DNA from: Microglena sp. YARC
Taxonomy: Eukaryota > Chlorophyta > Chlorophyceae > Chlamydomonadales > Chlamydomonadaceae
Length of the DNA: 64,000 nt
Assembly (NCBI GenBank): GCA_022414725.1
Contig: CM039466.1
Coordinates: 11,284,190-11,348,189, forward strand
Direction of reading: 5' to 3'
A program made the translations under genes and the position numbers. Shown here in pieces: positions 31,905 through 45,400 of the stretch (positions are counted from its first letter, which is position 1; the number at the start of each line of letters is the position of its first letter). The notes below the pieces were generated by a model. That model saw nothing but the letters and a program-made list of their open reading frames with translations, ran no database searches and was not told the origin of the DNA.

Positions 31905-34900
31905 ACCTAAACAACCCTGGCCCCCAACCATCCTGGTGCCGAAAACCCAGCACGGTACGCCATTCTGGCGCACCTCAACATCCAGCAAGGCTTCGCCCCA
32001 CCACCAACTTTGGACCAGCTCAAATCTTGGAGTGCCTTACTTCCGCTTCAGTGCAGGGAGCTGTACAACACAGCCCATACACAAAATGCGTAACCCCCGG
32101 CACAGAGTACAGACAGCCACAGGATCCAGTGCAACAGCATCCTCCTACCCCCTCAGACCCCAGGTACAAGTGGAAGAACCCACGACCCTTTCCGGCAGGC
32201 AAACCAGGGAACAACAACCAGAGAAGCATGGGAGGAACTTGGTGGGGAGTCACGAGAGGGATATCAAGTGGCTTACCAAGGCAACAACCAAGCACCCAGG
32301 GTGGATATCAAGCAAGTTACCAGGGAAACAACCAGGCACTCAAAGCAACACCAAGGGCAGACAAGATGCACTAACAACAACAAGCATGCAGCAGCACCAA
32401 CGACCAGACATCGTCATGCAATTGCCAACAACAACAACACAGATCGGGCAGATGCAGAAAAAAAAAAAAAACGAAAAAAACAAAAAGACAAACAAAAAAA
32501 ACCACAAAAAAAAAAAAAACAAAAAATGATAAAAACAAAAGCAAGAAAATAAAAAGATAGCAAAAAAAAGAATTTGAAATAAAGCAGACAAATGAAGACA
32601 GAGAACAAGTAAGAGAAGAAAATAAGAAATTGGCGAGCAGCAACAGCCATAACCAGCATTGGCATGATACGTCTCGCCATTCGTGAGAAACTTCGGTTGC
32701 AACCCTCCGGCGGACGACTGCGCGCGAGCGCGCGATGATCACACTAGCCCGCGGGCAACCAGCCACTACAACTAAGGCTCCACAAGGCTGCGCCAATTCT
32801 ATCTACAAGATCTGACTGGATATTATGCAGCCCTCAGTAGTCAGGCTTCCGACAAACGTCCCAGAGCAAGGACAACAGGCTAGCTTCACAGGCAATTCTA
32901 CAAGCCCACATTCAATCCTTTCACTGATGGAACTGGGTCAACGAGCTGCCATTCCCCTACCACGGCGCTCGCGGTAATCACAGGCACGTCTCCCAAGGCC
33001 CAGCCACTCGGGCACTCACAAGACTCCTCATGGATGAGATGACAGTCTTGCGACGGGATCTTGATTTGCTGTTCAGAGAAGTGCAGAACCTGCACGAGTT
33101 CAACAGGCACTTGCAGGTCAGAGCAACAGCGGGTTTGATAACAGCCCAAGCGCGCAGCTTTTCATTGCACAACCCAGTGGACACATTTTGTACGAACGAC
33201 TACACTGCTTCTGGCCAGCTGAGCCCTTCTACAAGTCAACCTTGCTGCTCAAGCGAACAGAGGCCCAGCTACGGTGTACCGTTACCTGGGCCAACCGGTC
33301 CCAACCAGACAGGCCTCCTGCGTTTACGTTCCGCAACTGGCCTCCTGCAGTGCGTCAACCTCAGTGTGCTGTCTCGGTGCTGACACTCGGCAGGGTCTCA
33401 ACTTTCATCTCGTCAATCTATGCAAGACTCATTTTAGGTGCTTTCGTCGTTCGATGCGCACGGCCACGGAAGACGATTGCGTTCAATGACGTCAAAGCTC
33501 CTCACCAAGGAGATTCAAATGGCCCGTCATTTTTGCAGCGGCACCCCCAACGAATCAGCGTTAGGGCAACTTTTGTCATTGCCCTTGACAACACCACTTC
33601 GATGCCCTCATCGGTACCCCACTAATGGCCATGCCAGGCATTTCTGCCTTACCTGACATTCGCAGAGAAACTTCACATTTGCGCCCCTCTACTCATTGTC
33701 CAGCGCAGGCGACATACTGCCACAAGTCGCGCTTTTCCGTGGACTTGCCATTTGCAGGCCAGGTATCTCGAACCAAGCAGCTGCCTCCTATGCTAGCCGC
33801 CGCCAAGCAACTAGGGGTATGTCCAACCTTCACGCTGGGGAGGTCGCCAGTATGGCGAAGACGGTCCATGGACTGTATGGAGCAAGAGGAATACCCAATC
33901 CCTCGGATCCTGGATTCATTGGCATCGTAGGAGAGAGCTCACCGGCTCTTTTGCCCCCCCCGACAAGCGCTTGCCGCTCACTTGTTTTTCGCCCTTGGGG
34001 GGGGGGGGGCCCGCAACGTCTCTACTGAACGTCATAGTCTGGAGTGCTACATTGACACAACCAAACAGCAGAGACCATCATCAATCACATCCAGCACATC
34101 AGAGAGCAGAGGAGCACCTGGATTGTTCTACCAGCGCACAACGCTCTTTTGATACCTCCCATCCGCATCATGCTCGATGCTCTCATGCGGCCCCACAGTA
34201 CGGAGATTCGGAACCCTTCAGACATGGGTTGTCGAACCCCCTGGCATGTGCACTACTATGGACATACAAGTTGCACATGCAGTCCCGGCAAACATACCAG
34301 CATACTACTTCGCAAGATGAGCATGTCCAACGAACATTGGGAGACGCGGCTTCTTCCTCCTCTCTCCGACGTCCAGCACGCCCTCATGGGACTCCCTGCA
34401 CATCCCCTCGGCGCTATCACAGCCGCGGGACTGGGACTGTGGCAGAGTCCTCAACCTTACCTTTACAAGCTTTGAAGACTTCGGAAGTGCACTCCGTACC
34501 CTCCGGCCTTGACACACCACTTCGTTGGTACAGTCCAGTGCTTCACATGCCTTTCACGGAACCCTCAAGTAGCCCTGTCTGGGAACGTTCACGTTCCTTC
34601 AGGACTACCTGAACTACTTGCTGGTCCTCCCGCCAACTGCTACATTCACCTTATTTCTTCATTCCGCTCCTACCCCAGAGATCTCACATTGGAGAAATAC
34701 TGATCAACCACCACGTGGGCGGCCTGAGAACCCCCTTGGCGGGTCAACTCCTCAACTGCTCTCAACAATGTCATGCAGTACCGCAACATCCTGTCAGGGC
34801 AGCTGTGGAACAATCCTAAGTCAACCAACAAACCGATCCTGCAGCAGGAGACAACCTCGGGCATGATCCTCACCCTGCCTTCTCACAAGCTTTGGCTCAT

Positions 34901-36954
34901 CTCAGCAGCGGTGCATTTTGTTGACAACTTGGGTGCAACCTGCACCCCCCAAGGGGGGTACCATGGCACTGCTCCTCGAGGTTACAATCAGGAGCTCTCC
35001 AACAGGGGCAACAACTTGTGGCCGGCCGTGAGGAACCACCTGACTACACATCACCTCACGCCCACAGTGACCAAAACTTGCTCGCTTCCTCAGCAGAGGG
35101 AGGCAAGTCATACGAGCCACGGACAATGCGGGGGATACTTTTCACGGACATGCCAGCTCCTATTTCATGTCAACGGGAGACTCGCGCTTTTGCTTCCCTT
35201 GTGTCAGAGCTGTGCAACAACTCACACAGTTGGTTCATCGTTCAATCCACTTTCAGAAACAGACACACCAAACCCAAGAACAGGCGGTCGTACAAGAACA
35301 TGGTGCGGCAGGGGATGGACAGTGCCACCCTTCGAGGGACCACCCACCCACCCGACGGAGTCCATCATTATGGACAATCTGGACAGGACACACCCATCGA
35401 CCTAATTGATGGACATCCTCCGCTTCTTCCCCCACCTCGTCGTTCACCACACCATCCAGCATTGTTCCTCGCGATCCGATTTTCCCACCCCAACTGTCAG
35501 CGTTTCTACGTGACCCTTCTGCATGCATATTGGTAACCCAGTGCGCACAGCATGGAAGAGCTACGAGGCTCGAGACCAATAGTGAGCAAACACGCTGTAC
35601 CGGATAAGACTGGAGATGTATAACCTTACTCCACGAGGTGCATCCAAGACTGCACTCAGGACAACTTACTCATCTGTACCTAAACCTGGGGAAAGGAACA
35701 AGGCCGCCCATCCAGAGTCACTCTCACCCACCAGTATTGGGGGATGTTCGCCCCAGGAGCATGAGCACTCCGGGGCATCCCTACAGCACGTTTCAGCACC
35801 CATTGTCACCCCAAGTGATCCAATCAGACCTCTTGACTGATGCGTTCTGTGGCATCTTTACCCTCAATCCAGGGCACCTACAGTCTGTACTCAAAACTAC
35901 CCCTACTGGATAGTTGCGTTTAACCAGCAACCCGCCGACTACCAAACCTGTCAAGGTCGTTTGCCGTTGGACGCGTACGCAGTCGTGCAAGGACGGCAAC
36001 CTGAGCCCTGTGTCGCCCCCGTTACACGAACAACAACAGGCATACTCTTATCTCTTCCCCTCCACGATACAGGAATAGCTACAGTTGCCACCAACCCGCT
36101 GCATCAACTGGATATGGACCCACATCGGCACCCGAGTTAGCATTCTACTCCATCTTCCTGATTCCGCAGGCCCCCATTCATACAACAGTGAGTATGACTT
36201 TCAGTGAGACGCTGCAGCGACCTCTGCTTCCCGCTCTCATCGTTTGCCCCACCTCACCCTGCTGATTACTTGCTCACAATGGCCAGCACTCCAATCCCTA
36301 CCTCATCCACCCAGCCGGTTGACAACTATGAAGAACCCCAGACCTTCTTCACGACGCAAGCTGGGGATGATTCTACTTGGCGACCAGGTCAAGAGTTTCC
36401 CGAAGGCCAAGCGAGCAGTTTACCAAGCGTCCACTTTGCGCTTCCCCAGTGCACTTGACCTCCCACTCCAGCTTCACTTCCTGCCTGCCGCCTACAAGGA
36501 GCCTTACTAGCTGCCTCCAGTCACATTGGACCCCAACTACTGCAGGAGGGGGGGGGATTAACAACAGGTTATGCCAGGACGATCAGTCACACCCAATGCA
36601 ATAGAGGGGCCCTACATCCAGACTGGTGACCTATTCATCGGTTCATCATCGGGATGGCACTGAGAGCGCACGCAAGAGGATGGGCAGCCATGCTCAACAG
36701 AATGACCCCAGCAGTCTAGCGCGGACTATGTGGATGAGAGAGGGACTAACAAGGATCGTGCCCCCATGCCACATAGAGAAGGACAACGAAAGCAGGCATT
36801 CACTATCCCTACGCCAAGCCACCTATAGAAAAACTTGCTCAAGTACAAAGTCTGCGCTGGAATTGCTCCTGCCAGGGCTTCATAGAGCACAGCTCCTTCG
36901 CTCACATGCAGCAAATTCTGTCGTCGCCTTGAAGAAAGGACCTGTGACAGTCAC

Positions 36955-37560
36955 TGTCAAACAGAGGTGTGCTACAACTACAAGGCCATCAACCTCCTGA
37001 CCAAAGACTGCACTACAGGTTTACCCAATATGCAGAGGAAGTTTATTTCCAAGACCTGGGTGACTCCAAGTGGTTTTACACGAGTAGACCTGCTCGCTCG
37101 GGCTCTACAAGTCCATTGATTTTGCGGCTGCCAAGCATTTCTCAGCCTTTTTGGTGGGACAGAGCTCTACAGGTGTTCAAGCGCTGTGCCCTTCGGACTG
37201 AAACAAAGCACCAGCTTACTTTCCAGAAAGGGTCATGGATAACTGAGTTGCGGCAAAAACGTGGTCTCCTCAAGGTTCAGTGCGAAGGTTTCATGATGAC
37301 ATTCTGGTCCACAGCGCCACCTTTGCTTGATCCACATCAAGGACGTGGAAGTCAGTATCTACAGCATGGTCTCATCGACAATTGGCATCCGCATACACCC
37401 TGGACAAGGTCCTGCTTCAGCACTCGACGCAGTCAGATTTCTTAAGGCTCATTGTCAGCAACCATGGTCTCACCCGCAAGCATGCCAAAGATCCAAGCTT
37501 TCAAGGACCCTTCCCTACCAAAGCAACCTCAAGGACCTCAAGACCATCCTGGGTAAGCTT
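36955..37560 (+). pseudogene. Reverse transcriptase domain of the Gypsy-type element, frameshifted
   Basis: Conserved pieces appear in successive frames: CYNYKAINLLTK (36968 on; usual form VDYRALNKVT), LGDSKWF (37047 on), a TFQKVMD-like piece near 37220 and the catalytic FHDDILVHS (37292 on; usual form YLDDILVFS), where the aspartate pair binds the catalytic metals. At least three frameshifts separate them. Known role: copies the element RNA into DNA in cytoplasmic particles. Confidence 0.75.
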
Positions 37561-37689
37561 GCAGCTACTACAGGTTGTTTTGTGAAAACTTTTCAGCCAT
37601 AGCCAGAGACCCCTCAAGCCTCACCAAGAAACGATGTCAAGTGACTTGGGGACCTGAGCACACGCAGCATTGGACCGCCTTAGGAGGAT

Positions 37690-38130
37690 ATCAGCACACC
37701 AGGCAAGTTTTTGCGACGCTTTGACATCAACGCGCGCACCCTCACTCCACTTGACTGGAGCCAACATGGATTAGGAGCAGTGCTCAGCCAGCTTCGACTC
37801 GGAAAGGTAACGGAATACCCTCGTCGCCTTGTGCCGAGCCGCCAGACCCTTTAAACCAAGCATGAAGCAGAAGGTACAGCAGCTTCAAAGGAGAAATGCT
37901 GGACTGCTTGCTGGGTTGCAAGATCTTCTGAGTATATTTGTCTTCGACTAATTTTCCACACTGGTCACTGATCACCAGCCTCTGCTGATGTTCTCCTCTG
38001 CCAACGTCAACCGGATGCATCGCTCGATGGGCGATGGCAAGCTGGCAGTTCATTGATTTTGACATCATGCACAGACCAGGTGCACAGTCATAGGCAACGC
38101 TGACGCACTGTCTAGGTTTCCCAGCACCCA
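37690..38130 (+). pseudogene. RNase H domain of the Gypsy-type element, frameshifted
   Basis: GLGAVLSQLRLGK near 37770 matches the tethered RNase H of Gypsy elements (GxGAVLSQ). It is followed by a HEAEG...KEKCW stretch (37860 on; usual form YSTTEKECLAVVWA) and TDHQP-like and VNRMHRSMGD pieces. Several in-frame stops. Confidence 0.65.
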
Positions 38131-40049
38131 CTGCAGAGGACAACACTGGCGCTCGCATTGACCTGGACAGCGACCTATACGCCGCATTTTCCAACAATGC
38201 CCACCACCCCTTATGTTGCTCCCTTAGACTTGACACTAGGGACATCGTGGACTACTCCTTGAACGTCAGATCTGTCTTATCCCCATCTGCACAACACCCT
38301 TGCCTGCCGCCTTCACATTACATGAGCCCAGAAATGGCATCACTTCTCATACGATGCAGCTGGGGCGGCGGCGGGAACATGTGTTTGCCAGGAAGCAGCC
38401 AGGATTTTGAAAGCAGCCCTACTCTTAATGGCATCCAAGTTAACAGGTATATCAACAGCGACAATTGCGCTCCCGCTGCTCAAGACAGTCGCCGCTCCGC
38501 TATAGGACACAAGCTTTGACCAAACCTCTACCCCCATCTGCTCAAGTCAATAACGCCTGCGACCATGCCTTTCACGACGCTGCCCCAGGATGTGACCAAT
38601 ATCACATCCAGAAACAGCTCACAGTCAGACCGCAGCTGTGAACGACAATCACAGTGGCTCATCATAGCCGGTCCAGAAGTGCCAAGAACTTCAGCCCGGC
38701 AGGAGGCAACAGAGCGACTTTCAAGGACCCCGAGGCCGCCGTCCTGCAGGCTTGTACCACCGTCATAGGGTACATCCCAGCAGCTACAGCATCCTCATGG
38801 GGCAACCCCTCTACATCGTGGAGAATGCAGCAATGCAGCACAACTTCCGATCACAACATATTGCTACGCAAGAACTTCAACGCAGTCAACAGAACTCTCT
38901 GCCTCCCTATCTGCGTGGATGCTGCAACATTCGACTCAGGAGGCGCACACAGACTCCGCAACAAGTTGGCAGAACTTGGTTGACCCCCTTGATCTCCAGC
39001 TCCAGCTCAACAAGGACCCGTCGGACTGCCAACATTTCAGCCAACGCCTTCTTGGATCCAGACGGAAGCACTACAAGGGTCTACAGATCAGACCACAGCC
39101 CTTTTTGCTTTAGCAAACAAGATCGGACAAGAGCGCAACGTTACTGCCTACTTCTAGGTAGGCGTACCCTCTGTCTCGAGCCTTCAGACCTGACAAGCCA
39201 GGCAGCATCACCTCTCTCTCCAGAGGCGGCGCGCATTGGTCTGAACCAAACTCCTTCTGAGAGAGAACGCCATGCTCGGATACTAATACACGGAGCAACA
39301 GCAGCACCAGGTCTCACTCAAAACCAAAGGCATATCCTCACAGGCAACAGACATGGATCAGCGAGCCTTGGTAGCAATCATCAGAAAGACCTTGGAAATC
39401 GCAATCCCTACACGTCTGACATCTATGCTATAATTTCAGCCACCCCCCAGACCTGAGTTGCTACCTTCTCTCTCCAGCCCTGCTCTTCTTCTGACAACTT
39501 CTTCCCAGCTATACCCAGCAATTCTGGCGGGTCGCATATCAGACCCCACGCCTCCGACACGCCAGTTCTATGGCGCTGAGCTTGCTTGCCTGCTGGCAGT
39601 CACCAGGAGCAAGGCTTGTCAAGCCACACATCTGCGCCATCAAAACCACCTGCCTACCAGACCAACAGCCAACAGCCACCAGCATCAGCCAACAGCCCCC
39701 AGCCAACAGCAACAGCCAACAGCCCACCGACCCGCAGCCGTTGCAACACTCCCCTCATTTGCCTCTTCTACCATCTTCAGATCCAAGTCCTCCACTCGCC
39801 CCAGGCAGGACAGGTTGGATACTTGACCTGCGCCTTGCTGCAATGTCCAAGGACACTGACGGTCTAGGACATCCACTCTGCATCAGTTTGTCTTAGAGTA
39901 CTTGAGGCGAGGAGTCCTCGGATCCAACTGCGACGACATCTCGTACTAGAAGCGCTCGCGTACTGGCAAGGTCCAAGAAAGTACAGGGCTCGGCGCATCT
40001 CCAACTGGAGAAGAGAGGATCATACGCATCCTGGCCAACCGGCATTGAA

Positions 40050-40768
40050 CGCATCGTTCCCAGCCCCCAGCCCGAGTCCATCCTCCCATTCAGAGGGCCC
40101 ACGAGACCAGCGGACACTTTGGGGCACGCCAGAACAGCTTACTTTAGTGGTCAGCTCTTTCTGGTGGCACGGCGTGGTCAAAACAAGTCAAGCTCTGGTC
40201 AAGGACTGCAAGATCTGTGACCAAGCCATGGCCTACTTCAACCAGCCAACAGCCACAATTGCAAAATCCCACCCGATTCATGGACCTCTTCTTCGCTTGG
40301 GGAATTGATTTGTCTTGGTCCCTACAACAAGACAGCCAGGGCAACACTATGCTCATGCACGCCGTGGAGTATTTCAGCGCCGCACTCGTAGTGGTCCCCC
40401 ATCCCAGCCAAGGAGGCCATACATACGGTATACGCGCACTCTCATGGACGTCTTGGCACACTTTGGCGCATACGCGCTCTGCATCTCTGACAATGGACCA
40501 GAGTTTCCAAGGCAAATTCAAGGAACATCTGCTTCACAACTTCATTGACCACAGGACGATCCACCCTAACCACCCTCAGGGCAACGGTTTTGTGGAGCAA
40601 AGCGTAGGCACCATCAAGGCAGCCTTGACCAAGATCTGCTCTGAAAACCTGGCCACTGACACATGGGACATTGACATAGCCAAGGTCGTTACAGCGTACA
40701 ACTGTAGCCCTCAGGAGACTACTAAGTGCGCCCCCTTCACTCTGCTGTACGCCCGGGCTCCGTCATGA
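40050..40768 (+). pseudogene. Integrase of the Gypsy-type element
   Basis: N-terminal zinc-binding part: a SGHFGARQN-like stretch near 40100-40130, WWHGVVKTSQALV and CKICDQ at about 40160-40230, which is the H-H-C-C arrangement. The core follows: GIDLS at about 40300 (first Asp), DNGPEFPRQI at 40488 on (second Asp, in a shifted frame) and HPQGNGFVEQSVGTIKAA at 40570 on (catalytic Glu in GFVEQ). The 40217-40768 frame is open for 183 codons, the best preserved part of the element. Known role: inserts the DNA copy into the chromosome. Confidence 0.8.
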
Positions 40769-40974
40769 ACAACCCTGAGGCACAGCTTGCCATGACAGCG
40801 CCGCTGCCTGACCTGACAGACAGCACACAGGTGCAAGCTCTGACAGACACTCTCCTGGAGCGCGCTCAATGGATCAAGAGTCAGCCCAACTATTGCCAAT
40901 CACATAGCAATCGCCCACCACAGGGACACCCTGCGCTACGCAAAGATCAGGGGGGGGGGCCTATCACCCTCGCC

Positions 40975-41365
40975 TACGCAAATTCCAGTGGGAGACTTTG
41001 TGTACATCCGCCCGTCCAACGTGCGCAACTCCTTGCAGATGGCTGCCCAAGGCATGATCCTGCGCATCATCGACCTCAAACCATCTGAAGTCGTCGTCTT
41101 GCAGGACGATGCGGTTGCACCATCACCAACCATGCCCGCAATTTGTCTCCTTGCCACCTCCCTAACTTGGATGGCACAATCAGGCCAGACTTAGCAGTCC
41201 CACCCCCAGCCTAGCCTGCAGCGTCTGCAACTTCCCTGACAACGCAAATTGCATGCTACTCTGCGACGGCTGTGAGCAGGTTACCACACTCACTGCCTTG
41301 ACCCACCTCTCTCTGCAGTTCCCGTCGAGGACTGGTTCTGCCCCAACTGCAAAGCCAGCGGCATC
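40975..41365 (+). pseudogene. Post-integrase region with a PHD finger
   Basis: After the integrase, VGDFVYIRPSNVRN (40986 on) is the usual small C-terminal module. It is followed at about 41210-41360 by a PHD-type zinc finger: CSVCNFPDNANCMLLCDGCE, then in shifted frame THCLDPPLSAVPVEDWFCP and NCKA. This gives the Cys4-His-Cys3 spacing, with CDGCE and the W-x-C-P-x-C ending. PHD fingers bind histone H3 tails. Many Gypsy elements instead carry a chromodomain here to steer integration, so a PHD finger at this place suggests an analogous targeting module. Confidence 0.75.
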
Positions 41366-41439
41366 ACTGCAATCCCGCGGGACGCATCCCAGAAGCACCA
41401 CAGAAGGAACCTAACCTTTTTCCCACCCCGCAGACTCGC

Positions 41440-41660
41440 TCCAGAGACAGAGCCCGCCCTCGCCTGCGACAAGATGCTTGTCATCAAACAAGTCAGAGTC
41501 CAAGGCGGCCTCGACAAAGCTGTCTGGGGCACTGCCTCCTTCCAAGGACCACGTCCAGGCCATGGTACTTCAAGCTAACCTACGATGACGGCCAAGTCAT
41601 TAAGCTCACCATGGCTGGACTCAAAAAACTTAACCCACTCCCCACAGGCACACAGAAGCC
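41440..41660 (+). pseudogene. Possible Tudor/SH3-like module after the PHD finger
   Basis: WYFKLTYDDGQVIKLTMAGL (about 41562-41621), preceded in another frame by KAVWGTASFQGP, resembles the W-x-x-G...Y-x-(V/L)-x-Y-D-D-G pattern of Tudor-like chromatin readers. It is short and frame-broken, so this is a suggestion from motif shape only. Confidence 0.35.
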
Positions 41661-42480
41661 CTTACCACTCACACCTGTGCTCCCCTGCCTCAACGTGCAT
41701 GCAGGCATCCAACGCACACCATCCTGGCGTCTGAGGACAACCCATCCTGTGAAGTGTACCACACATGAGCACACTATTGCTCACCTCAACTCCTTACATT
41801 CCCTCCTACCTCAGGTGATGGTTAACACTGCAGAATATCGTGACAGCACCCATGCACTCACATGGGACTGCTTGCCCCGTTACGCACCAAATTTTCACAT
41901 CCCATTGGGCACAGCGATACAATGGCCAACCACCCCTTGCAGATGATTTACTCTGTCTTGGCCCATGCTACTATGGTGACCTCGATAACCCCCAAGGCCA
42001 TGTCCTTCAACTCCCCACTGAATCTGTCCAACAGTACACTACACGCATTCACTTCCTCCAAGCTGCCTGGCACCACCAGCAAGCTGACCTGATCACAATT
42101 TTCAACAGGGTAGAGGAAACCAGGCGCGCATTAATGGAGCATACCCATACCCAGTGCATGTACCATATTTCACTCGTCGCCTACCTGGCGTTGAACGCTG
42201 GGACCCCACCTGACTCACATGGTCTACATGCCACCACACATGGACCAAGGGTCAGGTTTAACAACCTATGGCGCCCACCCCCCCTCAGCCTTCCTGGACT
42301 TTGCTTCCAACCCCCCTCCCATTCTACTACATGGCAATGCGTCCTCGATTTATGGAATACATCACCCCACACAACACTCATGTTCCAGTGGTCTAGACAC
42401 ACTCTTACACAACCCACCATACCCACCGTCTGGTTTGGTTATGCAGGCTGTGTAGCAGACAGGCAGCTTGCATAACCCAG

Positions 42481-45400
42481 ACATGCCTTGTGCCTGTGAT
42501 GGACCAGTTACGACTAGCCCACAGGTTGTCATGTTTGTTTGTTAATCCATGCGGGAGGGGGGGTGCAGAGACATACGTCTTCATTCCTGGGACAATACAC
42601 GTCCCAGTGATCGCAACAGTTCTGGGGTTCTTTTTGTTTTCTTGCTTCATGTTCCGAGTTGCGTTACATATACGCAACACGATCCCAAACTTACTTCAAA
42701 ACAAGTTTGCAGCCACCACTGGGTTGCTGACTGGAAGCCTCTTGGAGGGACAGTCAGCACTTGCAATATGACCAGATGAGGATTTTCGCCCAGTTACATC
42801 AACTTCTTTCAACTTGGACACCACGATTTTTTCTACTGGCCACTGTATTACATGCCTCCAGATTTATTCGGCCGGTCCCATACTTGATCTTTGTTGACTC
42901 TCGAGGTTTTACCTCTTTAAGTAATAGACGTGGCTTTAGTCCCTTTCCGTTCCGACATAACCACCACCTACCTTTTATTCTTCACTCCCGTGCAGAGGGG
43001 GGGGGGAACTAGTGGTGGCGTCCTGCTTTACCATACTGATTCACCTGTACATACCTTTTTGGGTAACCAGCAACATCAACCTCATCTGCTCGATACCAGC
43101 AGCACGGGGGGGGAAGGAGAGATTTCCAGATTTTTTTTTCTCTAACAGAATTACAATCAACTCTTCCCGTTACCACTTCTCTTTTTTCACTACACTCACT
43201 CCCATTCCGTAGTGAAGGGGGGGAATTGCAGTGGTAACATACCTGTCCTTAGGAGCACGCATACAGCCGTGACAGCTGTCACACGCGATTGCGTGTTTAC
43301 CTACGTAACACTAAAAGCAGGGGAAATACCCTGTACACACACACACACACCAAGAGCGGACTTCGACCAGACCTGAGCCCAGGTAGCCCAGATCTGGCTG
43401 AGTCGACCCGCCGTAGCCGTGGCCAGCTACCTGGGATTACTCGGTTACACATACCAATTAATTAATTAAGTAATTAATTAGCTGACGCTTGTGATAACAC
43501 GAGACTGTTATCAGGCACTTGTGATAACACGAGACATAACAATGCAGTGCCGTAGCATAACTCCTTTCGCCAGCACATGCAAAACCATAGTTACGATCAT
43601 ACCCTAAAGGACAGAAGAGTTGATAAGTCGATTGAGACGACCGATTCTCTCTCATTCAATCTTGTCCAGGTGCGTCGGGATATCACTTCATGATAGGTCA
43701 CTGCTAGGCGCTACTTGCTACCCCTTGCAGTAAGTGTTGGCCTTGTCGTGACACCAACCCGTCACGACAATCCAATACGACTGTCACGCATCATGAATAA
43801 TCATGTTAGGCTCTTGCACCGCTTGACCCCTGTCGTGCATTGCAATCCCACCTTGCCGACCGTTTCCGGCAAGCTATGTATGTTCACTTAGAAACCGCAG
43901 TTTTATCTTCTATTGTTCCTAGAACAAATTGTAACTCATTCAACTATCAAACTCTTGTCCAGAACAACCTCGGGTAATCAACCCTCTGCGTCTTCCAAGT
44001 CTCTACCGCTACCGGCCCACGGAAACCTCCGTTGCAAGCTCCAATCCCCGGTATCCCGACTTAGGTATACAGAGACCCCACACCTTTATGTGTGGTGTAG
44101 ATGATGCTTTGAACTTGTTCTCCGCTCTGTAAAACTGCCTTCGTGTTGTGTTGCTTTTGCTTTTGTCAACATATTTGATGACTGCAAAGATTTTAGGTGC
44201 TGCGTCTGGCCAATGTACTGATAACGTGCTTGCACGCTTTGGACCAGACTGATCTCGAATTCTCGATCTGGGTATTTGTGCCCAGACTCTGTGTGGCCAA
44301 CACTAAATTTTGAATTTGAATGGTTGCATGCATTTCCAGCCAAGTCAGGGCTGCTTACTGTCTTCCAATTCCAAGCCCCCCCCCATGGGATACCCATGGA
44401 AGGAAGCGCTTCAGGGAGCATATTACGGTAAGCGGACTGAAGTACTGAACGCTATGCCAAATAATCACGCCGATAGATATGAACATTCCGAGAAAAACAA
44501 CCTTACAGCCACCTGATATCAGATACTACACGCGTTGTATCCACTCATTTGCTAGAGGGCGCTTACCCACTTGAAATGCGAGAGAGGGGCAACTCCATTG
44601 TTAAGCTCTAAAGAGAGCTGAAAGTCAAATTACAATTATTGAATATTCAGATATTTGGTGGCTTGTCTACCGGTAGTCTGGGGACTGAAATGGAGGTACT
44701 GATTACTGAAGGCACATATCCTGTCCTAGGCCTGACTTGCGTGGCAGGGTACTTCAAACGGACCCCAGGGGTTGCATCCTGGGACGCAACCTAATTCGGT
44801 CTGTTGCCTCCTAGGACGCATCCAATTTAGTAGTTCGCGTCCTGGAACGCGTTCAGGACAGTAGGGTTCGTGTCACGATCACAAGATGCCTTAGCCCACG
44901 GCAATGGAGTGGCGGTGGGCCAATCAAATGATGGGTGAGACGCGACCAACATCTTGAACCTGCGTCTGCGACGCAACCAACATCATGGATCTGCGTCTGG
45001 GACGCAACGGACCCTCCCAATGTTGCGTCCTGGGACGCAAGGACGCGCGTCCTGCACAACCCTGTTGCGTGGATGCTTTTTTATTGAAATGGTTTCCGCC
45101 CTAATAAGTGCGACCCCGTACCAGGGTACCACATTTGGTCATTTTTGGTTGCTTGTTTCACGCCAATGACTTTTTTCTATGCCAGCATGCAGTTGGCTTG
45201 AACAAATTGCGAGCTCCAGTTGGCCATTTGAAACTGCTTGTTTCAAATTTTGCGTGTTTCCTGCTTTTTCTTGGGGCCTCCAAGTTGGGGTAGGGGGAGG
45301 ACTGGAGACTGTACTAACCAGAGACGTGTATACAAGTATGCTACAAACTTGCAACAAGTGTCCATTCATCCATTGCCTTGATATAGTCTACAACTGCCAA

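Larger units (their letters stand above)
31905..42480 (+). mobile_element. Decayed Ty3/Gypsy-type LTR retrotransposon
   Basis: Order seen: a Gln/Pro/Asn-rich gag-like frame (31905-32370), an A-rich tract (32458-32575), 3.4 kb of broken His/Ser/Pro-rich frames, reverse transcriptase, RNase H, integrase, PHD finger, and further frames to about 42480. A possible retropepsin motif (LHDTGIAT) lies near 36058-36081. The order PR-RT-RH-IN identifies the Ty3/Gypsy group; Copia has IN before RT. Many frameshifts and stops mean it cannot encode a working polyprotein. No LTR pair was found: the left one may be in the gap, and the G-rich runs near 43000 and 43215 could be polypurine tracts but do not prove a 3' LTR. 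Whether it sits inside a PLC intron depends on whether the gap join is right. Confidence 0.75.

Noticed and set aside
30594..32529. Long frames spanning the gap
   Set aside because: Most of their length is N. Stops cannot be scored there.
42481..43350. 3' LTR of the Gypsy-type element
   Set aside because: G-rich runs resemble polypurine tracts, but no matching 5' LTR, terminal TG-CA or target duplication could be found by eye. The left end may be in the gap.
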